Positions 14,150 to 26,200 of a stretch of 64,000 nt of DNA are shown here, one piece after another. Source of the stretch: Chamaea fasciata (lineage: Eukaryota; Chordata; Aves; Passeriformes; Sylviidae); contig JARCOQ010000006.1 in NCBI GenBank assembly GCA_029207755.1, positions 68,546,093-68,610,092 of the forward strand. The letters run 5' to 3'. Within the stretch, counting starts at the first letter, position 1. Every line of letters starts with the position of its first letter. The notes under the pieces are model-generated. The model did not search any database, was not told the origin of the DNA, and was given only the letters and a program-made list of their open reading frames with translations. The translations under genes were made by a program, and so were the position numbers.

Positions 14150-14300
14150 TAGCTGTAAGGACAAAGTAATCTTCTGGGAATTATGCACACAAGCTCGACA
14201 TCATTTTTATTGGATGGCTGATGAACTGGAAAACTCCAGGATAGCCTGGTTTTAATTTGTAATCTTAATTTTCATATAAATCGGTACAGTTGGAGGAAGG
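14150..14300. promoter_or_regulatory. Possible conserved noncoding element
   Basis: An AT-rich block with several homeodomain-type TAAT/ATTA words and TTTTATTGG, free of simple repeats and of recognisable transposon sequence. The call rests only on composition and is weak. Confidence 0.15.
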
Positions 14301-14433
14301 GGGGCAGATGTAGAGGGACTCTGATGCTGTGCTAATATTGCAGCATTAAGACAGCACATGCATTAGGCTACAACTGTAACTCATCTACTATCTGATCCTG
14401 TCTTTCTGTCTATCCATCTGTCTTCCATCTTCA

Positions 14434-14453
14434 CATCTATCTATCTATCTATA
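14434..14453. repeat. (TCTA)n microsatellite
   Basis: About four perfect TCTA units preceded by related CTGTCTATCC words. Short and probably polymorphic. Confidence 0.8.
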
Positions 14454-15865
14454 ATTTCCCAACAAAAAAATCTCAACAATGACCCAAGAGCAGAAAAGAC
14501 TCAGTGCAACATTTCATGCTGCAAGGTCCACCCACAATACACCTACAAACCTCTCACGTATTAACATCCAGGTCAAATTCCTGGCCTCTGAGATATGGGG
14601 ACTCCCACCCATGGCTTCTCCAAGTGCTCACTTAACACAGCTATGACACCAGTGAAATGGATCATCTGGCTCCCCACTCCAGCATTTAGTCTGTGCCTCA
14701 ATCCAAACCAGAATCGTTTGGCAACTCTGCTTTTTCTTCTGCAGAGTTCAGTTATTTTTCCTGCCTCCATCACCCCTCTTTCTTCAGGAAAGAGAGAGGG
14801 AAATACAAGAGAGATGGGACTGTGACAGACCAGTCGTGGACCCAAGAAGAGAGCACTGGTCTCCTCAGCAGCTCTGTCAGACAGGGTGTGCACACAAACA
14901 GAGCAACTACTTCCCTAACAGTGCTGAGCCGCACAGCCATCAGCATTGACCAACTGCCCTGGAATGGATTTGTTCCATCACTACATGCAGTTTACACAAG
15001 CACTGGATTGCAGTAGCCATCGCCTGAACTCCTCTACCTTCCTGCTATACACCAAACTCACAGCACTGATGGAATAGCTGCTTTCATAAAGGCAGCAATA
15101 ACCAAAGGAGTTTCCAGAATTCCCCAGCACTTGAGCATCAAAACAAGATCTTCAGGGGGCAAATTGAAATGTCAAAAAGATTTTTATTTCCTTATGCAGA
15201 TATCCTGGAATCTTAGCCATTAAAACATGGTCTATTGGTGCTGAGACAGATAAAGAAACACCAGACTTTTCCTCCACTCCCCATTATGCGGTAACTGTGA
15301 AACACAGAATAGGCAAAGCCAGTTTTTACAACCTGCTTTATAGCAAAATGATGAGTGAATAACAGAGGAGAATCTGATTGACTTGTACATAATCTTATAA
15401 AGTAAGTTTATTTTATTCCAGCCAGAAATGACTTAAATTGATTCCCACTTCCACTTTTGTTTCTGAGATGACATGGTAAGATGCTGGCAGAAATACTCTG
15501 TCAGGAAGTAAGAAAAAGGGGTTGTTTGCCTTCCCCTGCCACATACATCTCTCCAAGTTCTTTCCCCACCTCAGTCCTCCCCTCTGTAGAGCCAAGAAGA
15601 CCAAAAGGAGCAACAGCAGCAGCTGCCACAGTGGTGCAATGAATCACCAGTAAGCCAGGGAAGAGTGTGGAAAATCATGCCATAATGCAATTGCTTTAAA
15701 GCAGGAGATCAAGATACATATGATGACGTCTTATTCTGGGCTCCCAAAGAGCCTCCAAGTGTCTCATCAAGCCTTCCGAAAATATCAGACAGTTGTGCAC
15801 AGACAGACAATTCTGGCTGCAAGTTAGTCAGAGGGATGAAGGGAGGAGCAGGGCAGAGATGAGGA

Positions 15866-16055
15866 TCAAATGGTCAATTAATATAATGGCTCAAGATTAA
15901 CAAGGAAGTGCCCCAAGACACTAAGACCAGAGTTATTTACAGGCATTAATCATGATTTAGAGAAGAAGCTGAGAAATGAGGTGACAACCTATGCAGATAA
16001 TACCAACTCATTTGGATTAGTCCAACCTATAGAAGACTTTGAGGAACAGGAATAG
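15866..16055 (+). mobile_element. Decayed CR1 LINE reverse-transcriptase fragment
   Basis: The sequence follows the order of words expected in the reverse-transcriptase part of CR1 ORF2. There is AAATGGTCAATT near 15868, then a GTGCCCCAAG word near 15908. Next come an ACCAGAGTTATTTA region and a CATTAATCATGATTTAGAG region, then GAGGTGACAA near 15978. The catalytic-loop region at 15990-16001 encodes YADN, where the family has an aromatic residue followed by ADD. Downstream GACTTTGAGGAAC resembles the segment after that loop. The frame is broken and many residues have changed, so the copy is old and inactive. The match is from memory of the family pattern, not a search; other CR1-like LINEs are possible. 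Confidence 0.65.
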
Positions 16056-18811
16056 ATGAAAGACAGAACAATTATAGCAGTAAGTAATGAGCACTGTAAC
16101 GAGCAATGTCAATGTTCCCATGCCAAATCCCAGGCAGAGACTACAGCAGATCTGAGAAGTCAGCCAGGGTTTTGGGGACAGTAGGACAGGGAAGCTGTCT
16201 CTGTAATGGTATAGACACAAAGAGCAGAGAAGTGTGCTGGAAGTCATTATGAAACCTGGCTCCAGACAAATGTGAGCACAGGTGCCCTATTAAAGGGCTC
16301 AGATTTGAGTTTTTTCCTTTAATGACACACAATCATTTCAGAAAATGAGACATGATTACACTCAGCAAAGTTGAAAGGCAGCCACACAATTTCAAGATGA
16401 AAATCCTTTTTTTGTATTTTTGCTATTTGTCCTTCACACTCACTGTATCCAACTTTGTTCTTATAATAAAACCAGGACAATCACACATTTTTCCATGTCA
16501 GGTGCCATAAGCAAGACTTTAGCTTTAAAAATAGTCACCTATCATCACATATCAAATGTGCTCACACTTGGTTTTACCACTCTGCCTCTGTCACTTTGCA
16601 ACTGCCCATTCTGGATTTTTTTTTTCCTTTTTAATTTTTCCCTGGAATATTTGGGCTGCTTATCACCAGCAAGAAGTCAGATGATTGCCACATCATTCAG
16701 TGTAATGTTCTCATGTTTCTGCTGCATTACTTCCTGACAGCACAAGTATACAGAACATATGACACTTCCAAGACATTAATTTTATCACATTGCTATATCC
16801 AGGTATCCATGGATCACCAGTGATGTTAAATGAACAAGTTAAAAAAGCATCTCTAAACTACAAAGCAAGCAGTGGAGATCCAGGGGAGAAACAGAATTCC
16901 TTTCAAAATGACCACTAGTCTCTCATTTGGTGGACAGAAGTGAAAACACCTTAGTTGTGAGAAAAGATCATTTTCTATCAGTTTTATGCAGTATTTTACA
17001 GATCCCCAGTGTTCCTGTTGTTTCCAACTTCGTACTAAGAAAAGATACAAGAGAAAAAAAAATATTTCCCGTTTCCTCTGCCTGCACTTCCCCTTAGGAT
17101 CATCACACCACTTACCAGCTACAATCCACCCCTGAGCTCCATCCTTAGTGACATTCCAGAGCCCCAGGGATCCAAGCACATCCCTCAGCAAGGCAGCAAA
17201 GCTGGCACAGAGCTGGGAGTGTGCCCTGGGGACTGATGGTACATGGGGTCCTGGCAGCAGGACATCTCAGCTCTAGATCACCTCAACTTTTGCAGCCCAA
17301 CTGGGAAGTTGATCTTGACCCCACATAACTCTCCAGAAAGAGAGAGTGTTCAGGGAGAAACAACAGGCCTTCCATTTGCACAGCTCAGACTGCAGACAAA
17401 TGGATGCCTCACTACAACTCGTTGTCGATGGAGGATGGAAAAGTCCATGGCCCCAAGAAAATCCTTTAACACACTAACTTCCCAGAAATATTAAAACACC
17501 AAACAGCTCTCACTTACTACAAACTATTTCTTGTTCCTATCTGTGCACTACTCAACTGCACTGTTTGTGGCAATCAAACTGAAAAACTCATTTGAACTGA
17601 AATGATGCTTTTCACAGGCTTTACCAGGACTCACTGCCCAGAACACCCTTGCAAGCAGGCTGCCATCGTGAATAGAGAACACAAACGTTTCTCTTGCTGC
17701 ATCAGATATCTGAGTTGTATGATTCAGTACCCTCAGTTTCCAGTTTAGCTGAGGTTTGGTCCTTCCCTTCCCCTAACCCCTAGAGCCTCGTGCCATGGAG
17801 GATTAGCCTGTGCATAGTCTCAGTTACAGCAGAAGTCAGGGTTATGGTGCACTGTCTGTTCCTGGTACTAGTTCCCGTTAAGTTGCCATCAACGCAAGGA
17901 GAAGCAACTAAAAGCTCCTTTGGATTCCAGCTGTCATCTTGCCTCCTTATGCCATCTTTTCTTACAGTTTCAGGCTTGCTCCTTCCAAATGCGCTTACTT
18001 AAAAGCTTTTCTTTTGGCTCTAAGGGCAAAGACTTCAGTACTAAGTAGCTTTCCCACTGCTTCCATCTAATCTTCCTATTTATCAACCTGAAGATTCCTC
18101 AGCTTTGCTAATCTTTCCTGAGACCATATAATCCTGAGAGTGATTTCCTAGGGAAGAGAGAGTTAACCAAGCTGCCTGATAATTGCCATTTGGGACTTCG
18201 GCTCTGATTTTGCACGCTATGCTCCAGTTCAGCCAGGACTGTATCATTTGGTAGCACACAATTCCAGCCTGCCCTCAATTCCCATTTTTCTCCTGAAGGA
18301 TTTCATGGGACCACATCTTTCATACACAGCATGGAGAACAGAAATTCCTTGTTAGCCTCTTGACTCCTGCATCCACAACAGGATCGTGTTTATCTGTGGT
18401 TAGCAGCACTACCCGGACAACAGGTTTAAGGGGAAAAAAAGCATGAAGTTGTTCTTCTAAGGAAACCTACCCACCAGAGCCCTTTTCTCAACAAGCTCCC
18501 CACCAGTCAAAGCTGCTTTCCTTCCTGCTGCACTAGACAGTGCCTTGATCTTGAAGGCAAGACTGCCCTTTGTTCATTTACAAACCTACGAAAACCTTCT
18601 CCTTCATTAATGCTGGTTGTTCTCTAAAAGGGGTGACCAAGAACAAATCCAGCCCTCACACAGCCATGGATATCCGCCACGCTATCATGCCATCAAAATT
18701 CCCACAACAGTCTTAAGCAAAGGAGACCTGTACTATTTGCTTTCCCCCTACTCAAGGGAGGAACAGCAGAAGAACCAAAAAAGACTTTTAAATGGATTTC
18801 AATTGAAATAG
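16056..18811. other. Noncoding, single-copy
   Basis: Ordinary sequence with no recognised gene. More worn CR1 sequence may continue to about 16110. A CTG/GTAAGT donor-like site on the minus strand near 17109-17114 follows a short open segment that reads LRDVLGSLGLWNVTKDGAQG. It has no good acceptor and another frame is equally open, so it was not called as an exon. Confidence 0.45.
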
Positions 18812-19259
18812 AGCACATTATATGGATTTATTCTTTATTTCTATGTAAAATATACACAGCAGTCCCAACACTTCTCTACTGGGTTGAAGACAATGCTATG
18901 TACAATATAAACACTTAGGCCTTTAAAATGTACTCGTATATTAAACACACATATGGAAGTATTCCTTGTACCCACATGATTCCAAACCATCCCTTCAGCC
19001 ACGTGGCTGTGGTGTATCCCACATTCAGTGGCAGGCAATGCTGTCCTTCACAGCACCTTTTCTTCCACCTGTGTCTGAGGGCTTCTTTAAGAACTGCCTT
19101 CCCTGCCATTTTGCACTAAGGCAGAAAAACACAGCTTCCACAAACATGGCTTTTTATTGAGACTTGCTGAACATCAATCAGCTTCGGCCTTAATGAGGGG
19201 CTTTCTGCCAGATACTGAAGGCCGTCACTTGGAGGAGGTTGATGCCACCCTCAGCAGAG
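18812..19259 (-). other. Candidate terminal exon with 3'UTR, minus strand
   Basis: Read on the minus strand, a pyrimidine-rich acceptor (CTCTTGTGTTTTGTAG) ends at 19260. The following sequence is open in two frames, one stopping at TGA 19227-19225 and the other at TAA 19192-19190. The second frame has codon-position GC of roughly 59, 45 and 64 percent, mildly coding-like. An AATAAA lies at 19158-19153, close behind the stop. Two further overlapping AATAAA signals lie at 18839-18834 and 18832-18827, after AT-rich sequence of 3'UTR type. Together these suggest the last exon of a minus-strand transcript with alternative poly(A) sites. I do not recognise the encoded C-terminus (ending FSIWQKAPH in one frame). 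A noncoding RNA is equally possible. Confidence 0.3.
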
Positions 19260-20641
19260 CTACAAAACACAAGAGTAGACACAGATTCAGCACTGCTACC
19301 TGCCAGTATCAGAAACAGTAAGCAAAGGCCTAGTTGTTACCAATCATTCTGTTTGTTCACAAGGAAACTCCAAGTGCTTAAATAGGTAAAACCAATTCTA
19401 CCTTCCCTAATTCCAAATTTCTCTATTCTGCTAGCATATCTTTTGGAAAACACCTTCAGTTTTGCTTTCTTCCTAACAAGAAGGGACACAAACTAAGCAA
19501 CAATTTCAGTACCCACCCCCATCCTGTACAATATCTTTTTAATCAAGAATCACAGGTTAATCCCAGCTTTCAAAATACAATAATCATAAGATTTTTTATA
19601 CACTACACTCATTCCACAACTGGACATGAAAATACCTAATCCTGTAAAACTACACAAATTTCTGATCAAAGTACAGCAGGTAAATCAAACCTGAAATGAA
19701 AGGATTAGAAAAGGTTACTGTAATTCTTTTCTGTTAAATAACACAGAAGCAGATTTCACTGAATCTTGCTCTGTAATTCCCATCTGGAAAAGCAGCACTG
19801 GAGGAATGAACAGGTTTGAAGAAGGCCTTTTTATGGCATCTGTAAAGTAAACCCTAGCAATCAGAGTCCATCCTAATCTTTCATCCAGCAGCTGTCCTTG
19901 GCATACAACCACGGTCCTACTGATCAAACCCCAGTTCTTGGGACAGCTACATCGATCCATACAACTTGTGCTCTTCCTCCAATACTGCCCATCAGCTTCC
20001 CAACTCTTCCAGCCCAGCTGAGAGCCAGGGGTGGCATTCAGGTTCTCTTTGCCCTCTCCCGCACCCATCTGCTCTCTCTGTTAGTGCACATCCCATCGTG
20101 CAGGGGTGCCACAGCCAGTGGCACTCCAGAGACTAATCAAAGGACACTCACAGGTGCTGTTTCAAGATTCCTACCCAAAGGGCCAGCTCCACCTCCTCCA
20201 CCCACCCCTTTTCATTAAGTCACACAAAAGGAAGATCTTTTGCTAGCTCCCACTTCAAGGAATACTTGGGACCATGGCATGGATATTAACTCTGCACCCA
20301 CCTAGCTCCAAGGCACCAAAGGACAAGGAAACCTGAAGGTTTCCCTCTTCCTTGCAGATAATCTGAAACCAAGAAAACTTTAACTTGATTCACCATGAAC
20401 TGAAACGTCTCTATGTGGGCATCCTCTTAACACTGCAAAGCATCACAAGGGAATTTCACCCTGCGGTGCATGGAGATGCAGCACACGCAAGTTACTTGTC
20501 CTGATTTTACTGGAACCCAGGAGGGCAGGGGGACAACCACCACTCATGTTCTAACTAGAATTTAGACTGTGTCTGTATAAACCTCTTCAGTACTCATTTC
20601 CAAGCATGGCCTTTCCAACACTTCAGAGTCCTTCCAAAACA

Positions 20642-20658
20642 CCCCCCCCCCCCCCCCC
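20642..20658. repeat. Poly-C homopolymer (17)
   Basis: An uninterrupted run of 17 C residues after AAAACA, followed by a short CAG-rich stretch. Confidence 0.95.
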
Positions 20659-23600
20659 TTCAGCAGCAGCCACAGGAAAGTAGCTGCTCTGTCAGGCCTA
20701 GATATCAGTATCAGGATAACAGCCCATTCCAAGACCATCCATACCTGCATCCCTGCAGCCATCCACCCCACACCAAGGGAGCATAAAAGCCCAGGTAGTG
20801 CTTCTGCATCCTGCAAGTACCACACGCTTCAGTACCATTCTCCCTCTTGCAAAACCAACAAATGCCCTGACCTTGCATAATTTATCTCTTTTGTCTTCTT
20901 TCAATATATTAATTATTGTTCTGGCACCTCGGTCTTCTCATGAAGCCAATAAAGCATGAAATGCCTTTGCACAGAATTGCAGTTCATATTTTCTGTCTTG
21001 TCTGTTAATTACTTCCCTGCTTTTCTTCATGTGGTGGGGGAATTAACCCACATAGCCTGTGAGAATGAACTAATATAGCAAGAAACCTGCTGTACACCTC
21101 TACTGTCCATTTTGCCCATCTACTACTACTTCTCCACTTATAAACTACAATTTAGGAACTAAACAGATTCGTCCCATTCTGAGAGTAGCCTGCAATTTAT
21201 TAACCAGGATGCTACAGAGCTGCTGCAACCAGGAACTTCAGCATTTCTTTTTTTGAAACCACATGAAAGACATAAAATGATGCACTCCTGCACAATGAAA
21301 ACCATAACGAAAAACAAGTTAATTCCAACTCTGAAAAAAACCAAGAGGAACTGTCAGGAAGTAAAAAAAACCTGTGCAGTTAACAAATAGGGAACTGCAT
21401 CTGAGGTACCCTTTTTATTTTATTTTTAAATAACAGAGACAAACAAATAATCAACTAAAAGTAGGAAAAAATCCATCAGAGACCAAACACTACCGACCCA
21501 TCAAGCTCCGTCAGTCCTTTTTCCTCACAAATACTTCAGGCGTATTGCTAACAACCCTTCCTACCTAAAGAGGATCTTGCTCTCAAAGGATTAAAGCAGA
21601 TACTCTGTACATCAAGATTCTGGGGCCTTTTTGGTTTCTTATCTTTTCTAGAACTCCTGGAAAACTGTGAATAAAAATCACACACCAAAAAACCTGCAAG
21701 ATAAGGATTTTATATTAAATGATCCCAATTTTTTGTTTTTTAAAATACAGCTTGCCTAATCTCAACTGGGGACATCAAGGGTGTCATTCTGTGATTCAGA
21801 AGGCACAGGAAGCCAGAATGAGTTTTCTGTAATTTACAAGGAGGAATAAAGACAACCTGTATGACTCCAGCCCATGTATTCTTCAAAAACATGCCTCAGA
21901 GGGTACCGAGGGCAAAAACCAGCCTCTCTGCACAATACACTTCACCGTTAGTAGGTTGTTTGTCACCAAGGCCTTTTGAACATATCTGAGAAGCCTTACC
22001 AGAACTGCTAAATCCCAAGGTCTTGGGCTTCTCCTGATCTTTCCTTTACTAAAGAGTCTCCAAACCAGGACCTCATTCTAGCTGTCAGCAGGGCCTGAGA
22101 TGGACATATGTGCCTGGGTGAGGCCTCAGGGATCACTGCAGTTCCATCCAAGAAGATATCTGGGCACAAAGTGCCATCACAGACTTCCAGCTCCAGAAGC
22201 CATACCAGCCCAAAACTTTGGAACACTGAGCTACCTGCAGGCTGACAGGGAGCTATGGAGCACCCTGGCTTCCCTCTGCTCATCCTGAAAGAGGAAACAA
22301 ACCCAAACAAGTTCAGATACAGGCTCATTCCACCGTGCTTCACCTCTTGTTCTTCACAGCTCAGTACGAACCAGGCCGTAATGCAGTGAGGGTTGCCAGT
22401 CCATCCTGATGATGTAGTTATTTCCAATTGGCACTTGGGAGCAGTGAAGATGGGAGGCATTACTCATCGCCAAGAGTACAGATGTTTCTAATTGCTTTCC
22501 ATTACCAAGAATAACAGCTGTTTACATCTATCAGCAAATAATTCACAAGAGCTCCAGACTATTAAGATAACACACCCCACCTGGTCACCATCACAAGTTG
22601 TCAAGGCCAAGGTAGTGGCTGCCAGAATCCCCTTCTGCATCTCTGTTCATCAAATGACAGCATGTGTCACCTTCAGATATCCTTATGCTACCCCACAAGC
22701 CCTGGCGTCTTGGTGGCCTGACAGATCACATGGACATATGGATTCTTCATGGTCTTGCAGTAAATGTTTTACAGTTATGCCGCAGTCAAGGGCAAATGAC
22801 AGGAGCAAGGGACTTGCAAATAACCCAGTAAAAGAAATACCCATGCTTGTAATAAACTGGGTAGCAAAAAAGTGTGCTGCTCTGCATGCATCTGTGTGCG
22901 GAACAGCCTTTAAAAACACCCCAAAGTTACTAACAGTGGTTTTAATTAAAATTAATCTCTTGTGCCTCACCCCAGGGCCCAGGTAAGGGGCCTGCACAAA
23001 ATGGTCAGCACAGGAACTCACAGCTCCCTTCACTAGCTCAAGCTACCTTTTTCAAGGCTGGCACAGGCCATGAATTCATTTTCCTTACACCAGCCCATCT
23101 AGGCAGGAGAGACTGTCCTTTTCCAGCCCTTCACAGCTGGGGGCCTGGGTCTGTGGCAGGGGCTCCCCACCACTATGTATCTATCACACAAGTAGATAAG
23201 CAGCCAATTAACATTAACAATTAGGAAACAGTCAGCCTAACACCCTACAAGTGACTGGTATCTAATGAGTTCAGCAGTATCAACCATTTCCTGATTATTA
23301 AAGCTGCATTTTCATTTGCCTCACAGAGCTCTAAGTCAACATGTCTGCAAACAAAAACCTGCTTGCCCAAATTCAAGTGGATTTCTACCCTTGAATTTAG
23401 GATAACTGGGCTGACTTCTTGAGAAAGGAGAGGAAGGAGTCCTCCATCGACTGTTTTGGTCCATGCACAAACCCCTCCTCCAACCATTCCCGGGGAACTC
23501 TTTCTCATGTATAAATCCCTTGCAGAATGCATCAAATGTCTCTGGACACAGCACTGGTATATCAGGATCTTCTTCCAACAGTGTTTTACCCATTGCACTG

Positions 23601-26120
23601 AACTGTTCCCACTAGAGACAGCTTTCTTGATGATCATTTTACAGCCTAATAACTAAATCCTTAAATTACTGACATACACTTGACCCCACTGCACTTTGGC
23701 CCATGCTGAGCAGCAAGTGCTGCTTTAATTAGATTAGGATCAATGGGGCACAAATCCATCAAACGGCCGGTGTGCTATTCCCAAAGTCAATACACGAGAA
23801 CCAAAAGGATTTGGACAGGGTACATAATTTGGAAGCTGCTTCTATTTCAGATGTGTCACCTGGGTCCCCCTCCCAGACTTCTAGCTGACCCCTGCTCCAT
23901 CCTTTACATCTTAAAAACAAGTTCCAAAGGGTTCTTCTGTGAAGTTACTGCAGAAGGGCACATAGGACCCTTTCATCTACTTTTGAGAACTGTATTCAGC
24001 CCCTCATGCTCAGGAATGGGTCTCCTGGATTAGTCCACCATGGCTTTTTGCCTTGGGAACATCCAGATGCCTGGTTGCCATCTCCTCTGCAAGTTTCCTT
24101 AAACACAGCCATCCCAGGAAAGGAATTACTGATTGCTCCATGTTTTGGTCTCCCAGAGTTGTGCAGCCATTGCTGTTCTCATCACTTGTGCTATTTCAGG
24201 GCAGTGTCTCCTGCCCAGGGAAGGCTGCCAACAGGAGCAGAATGCCATTATGAGAGGAGGCTGCTGTGAGCTGCCATCATCACAGGGAATTTATCATTGC
24301 GAGCCACAAGCATAATGGACTCCTTCACCAAACGACTTTGGATATGCTGGGCTTGGCACCAACTCTGCCATCCACACGCAATTACTGAACTGCAAACACA
24401 TGTAATAGGAGCAGGGGACAGGGACATCACATCAGTGCAGGCAGCCATCTCTTAGCAGCTCTGCACACACAGGCACAGGAATTCATTCCAAGAGTCCAGA
24501 CTGCCCAACAGGAAGGCAGGAAAAAAAAAAACACTGGAAAGAAAGAAACTCCAGAGCTTTGCTAAACCCAGCAGCTCAGGAGACATGTTAATATTGAATG
24601 CTTTTGGCTGGGATAGTGAGCTTGGCTAGAGAAATCCAGGTACAGATGCCCCAGCTTTCCATCTTGCCCTGCCCTACTCTGGATTATGGACCAACACATG
24701 AACTCCATTAGGCACAAGAGACCTTTCCCAACAGTCATTTCCTAAAAAGGCAACTGTGTAAGTAGTTTATTTTCCAAGGTGTTCAGCAGCTCAAAACTCT
24801 CACTCTAAAAACAAGTCTTTCCTTATGTGTGGCCACGTGATCCTTAGATGCCAAGCTAGGAAGGCAAACCTTGCACCTGTGAATACAGGTGAATACATCC
24901 CCTGGACCCAGAGCACAGGGGGAGAACCCTCTAGATGGTGCTGTCATGTGAGCCTGCAAGCCCTACAGCTTCACAGTCAGGCTAGAAGCTCCAATTCTTC
25001 CAAGCTGGTTACTACCATCTCCTGTGTTTCCATCACTTCTCTCTCAGGCTGCCTGACTTGGAACCAAACTAGGTATCTTCTTTAGCCCTACATGGACTTT
25101 CACTTCACAGTATAATTTCCTAGAGCCCTACCAACCTGTTGGCTTCCCATACATCCAGCAAAGGAGGGGAGATCTGGATTTAGGACTCCTGCCTTTTGCT
25201 TTACTTCTGTTGCTGAGGCTCAACACAATCCCAGATCAGCCAAGTAATCAGAGCTGATACATGAGCAAAGACAACTGTCCATGGATGTTTTTTGGCAGCT
25301 AATCAATTATAAAGATAGAGCTAAGCCCATGAAGCATGTTGAATACAATGAACTGTTATTTCCTTAATCTCTCCATTCCACTGGAAACCCTCATTTGCTG
25401 GTCACTGGATATGCCAGGCAGTGCATTCCCTGCACCCTACCCTCATCCTCTTCTCTCTCTTGTGACTTTTTAAATCAAATATATTGCTGTTGGACACTGC
25501 TTCCTTTTGCTCTCCCATTTTCGCTGTCTCCAGCATACCTCAACCAACCTATCCCAACCCATACCATAATTCTCCGTTCATACACTTCTGGCTGAAGGAA
25601 TGAGCAGAACTGTCTGTGCCTCCACGCAGTGGAGACTCAAGAGATGCAGGCCATGTACACTCATGCTGTATGCATCGGCTTCTACAATCACAGGACGGTA
25701 AAACTGTTCCCAATGCCATTTCAAAGAATCTTAAAAAAAAAATTAAAAATAATAGTAATTTTAAAAATCACTACATGTTGCTCAGTCTCCTGGTGGCACC
25801 TTCTGAATAACTTCAAAAAAACCCGAACATTTAAAAACTCCAGAAGCAGACACCGGCTTAAGTTTTGGAATTTTTTCCCCTCCTTCTTGTCCTGATTTAC
25901 AATCCAGGCTCAGCTTTCCATGTCCCCAGGCTTCCTGTGTGGCATGCTGGAGGCTGCCACCTGGTGAGAGAGCTGGGAATAGAGAGATTTAAGGGAAAAA
26001 ACTAACAATTACCAGGAACGTTGCAGTCGAGTTTCTGACCAACGATCATGCGGACTCCTTTTCTGCCTGCGGTGAGCTCACAACGTCCAGGCAGCAGGAG
26101 CTGCAGCAGACAGCCACACA

Positions 26121-26141
26121 CCCCCCCCCCCCCCCCCCCCC
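26121..26141. repeat. Poly-C homopolymer (21)
   Basis: The longest C run in the window, 21 residues, preceded by CACACA. On the minus strand it gives a poly-glycine false open frame. Confidence 0.95.
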
Positions 26142-26164
26142 ATTTGCCCACAGCTCTAACTCAC

Positions 26165-26200
26165 CCGTAGGTTTCTTGACTTGAGCACACAGTGCTGTAA
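26165..26200 (-). other. Candidate 36-base exon, minus strand
   Basis: On the minus strand an acceptor with a clear pyrimidine tract (CATCTTCCCACTTCAG) is followed by 36 bases and then by CGG/GTGAGT at 26164-26159. The segment is open in two frames, for example TALCAQVKKPT. Each frame continues without a stop into the candidate last exon at 19259. A length divisible by three would keep the frame if it were skipped. Paired splice-like signals this close arise by chance in long DNA, so the call is tentative. Confidence 0.2.

Larger units (their letters stand above)
8440..15865. other. Noncoding, single-copy
   Basis: About 7.4 kb without a convincing gene. It contains the A/C tracts at 9773 and 12396 and a short TCTA microsatellite. 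Moderately GC-rich patches lie near 11.3 kb and 13.7 kb, where several frames stay open on both strands without codon bias. Minus-strand donor-like sites near 11.24 kb (CAG/GTAAGG) and 12.65 kb (CAG/GTAAGC) lack convincing partners. Confidence 0.5.

Noticed and set aside
17109..17191. Possible minus-strand exon with CTG/GTAAGT
   Set aside because: Two competing frames, poor acceptor, no link to other candidates.
22492..22986. 164-codon open frame, plus strand, ending at CAG/GTAAGG
   Set aside because: No codon-position GC bias, AT-rich sequence inside the frame, no family resemblance. The donor-like end is a single signal.
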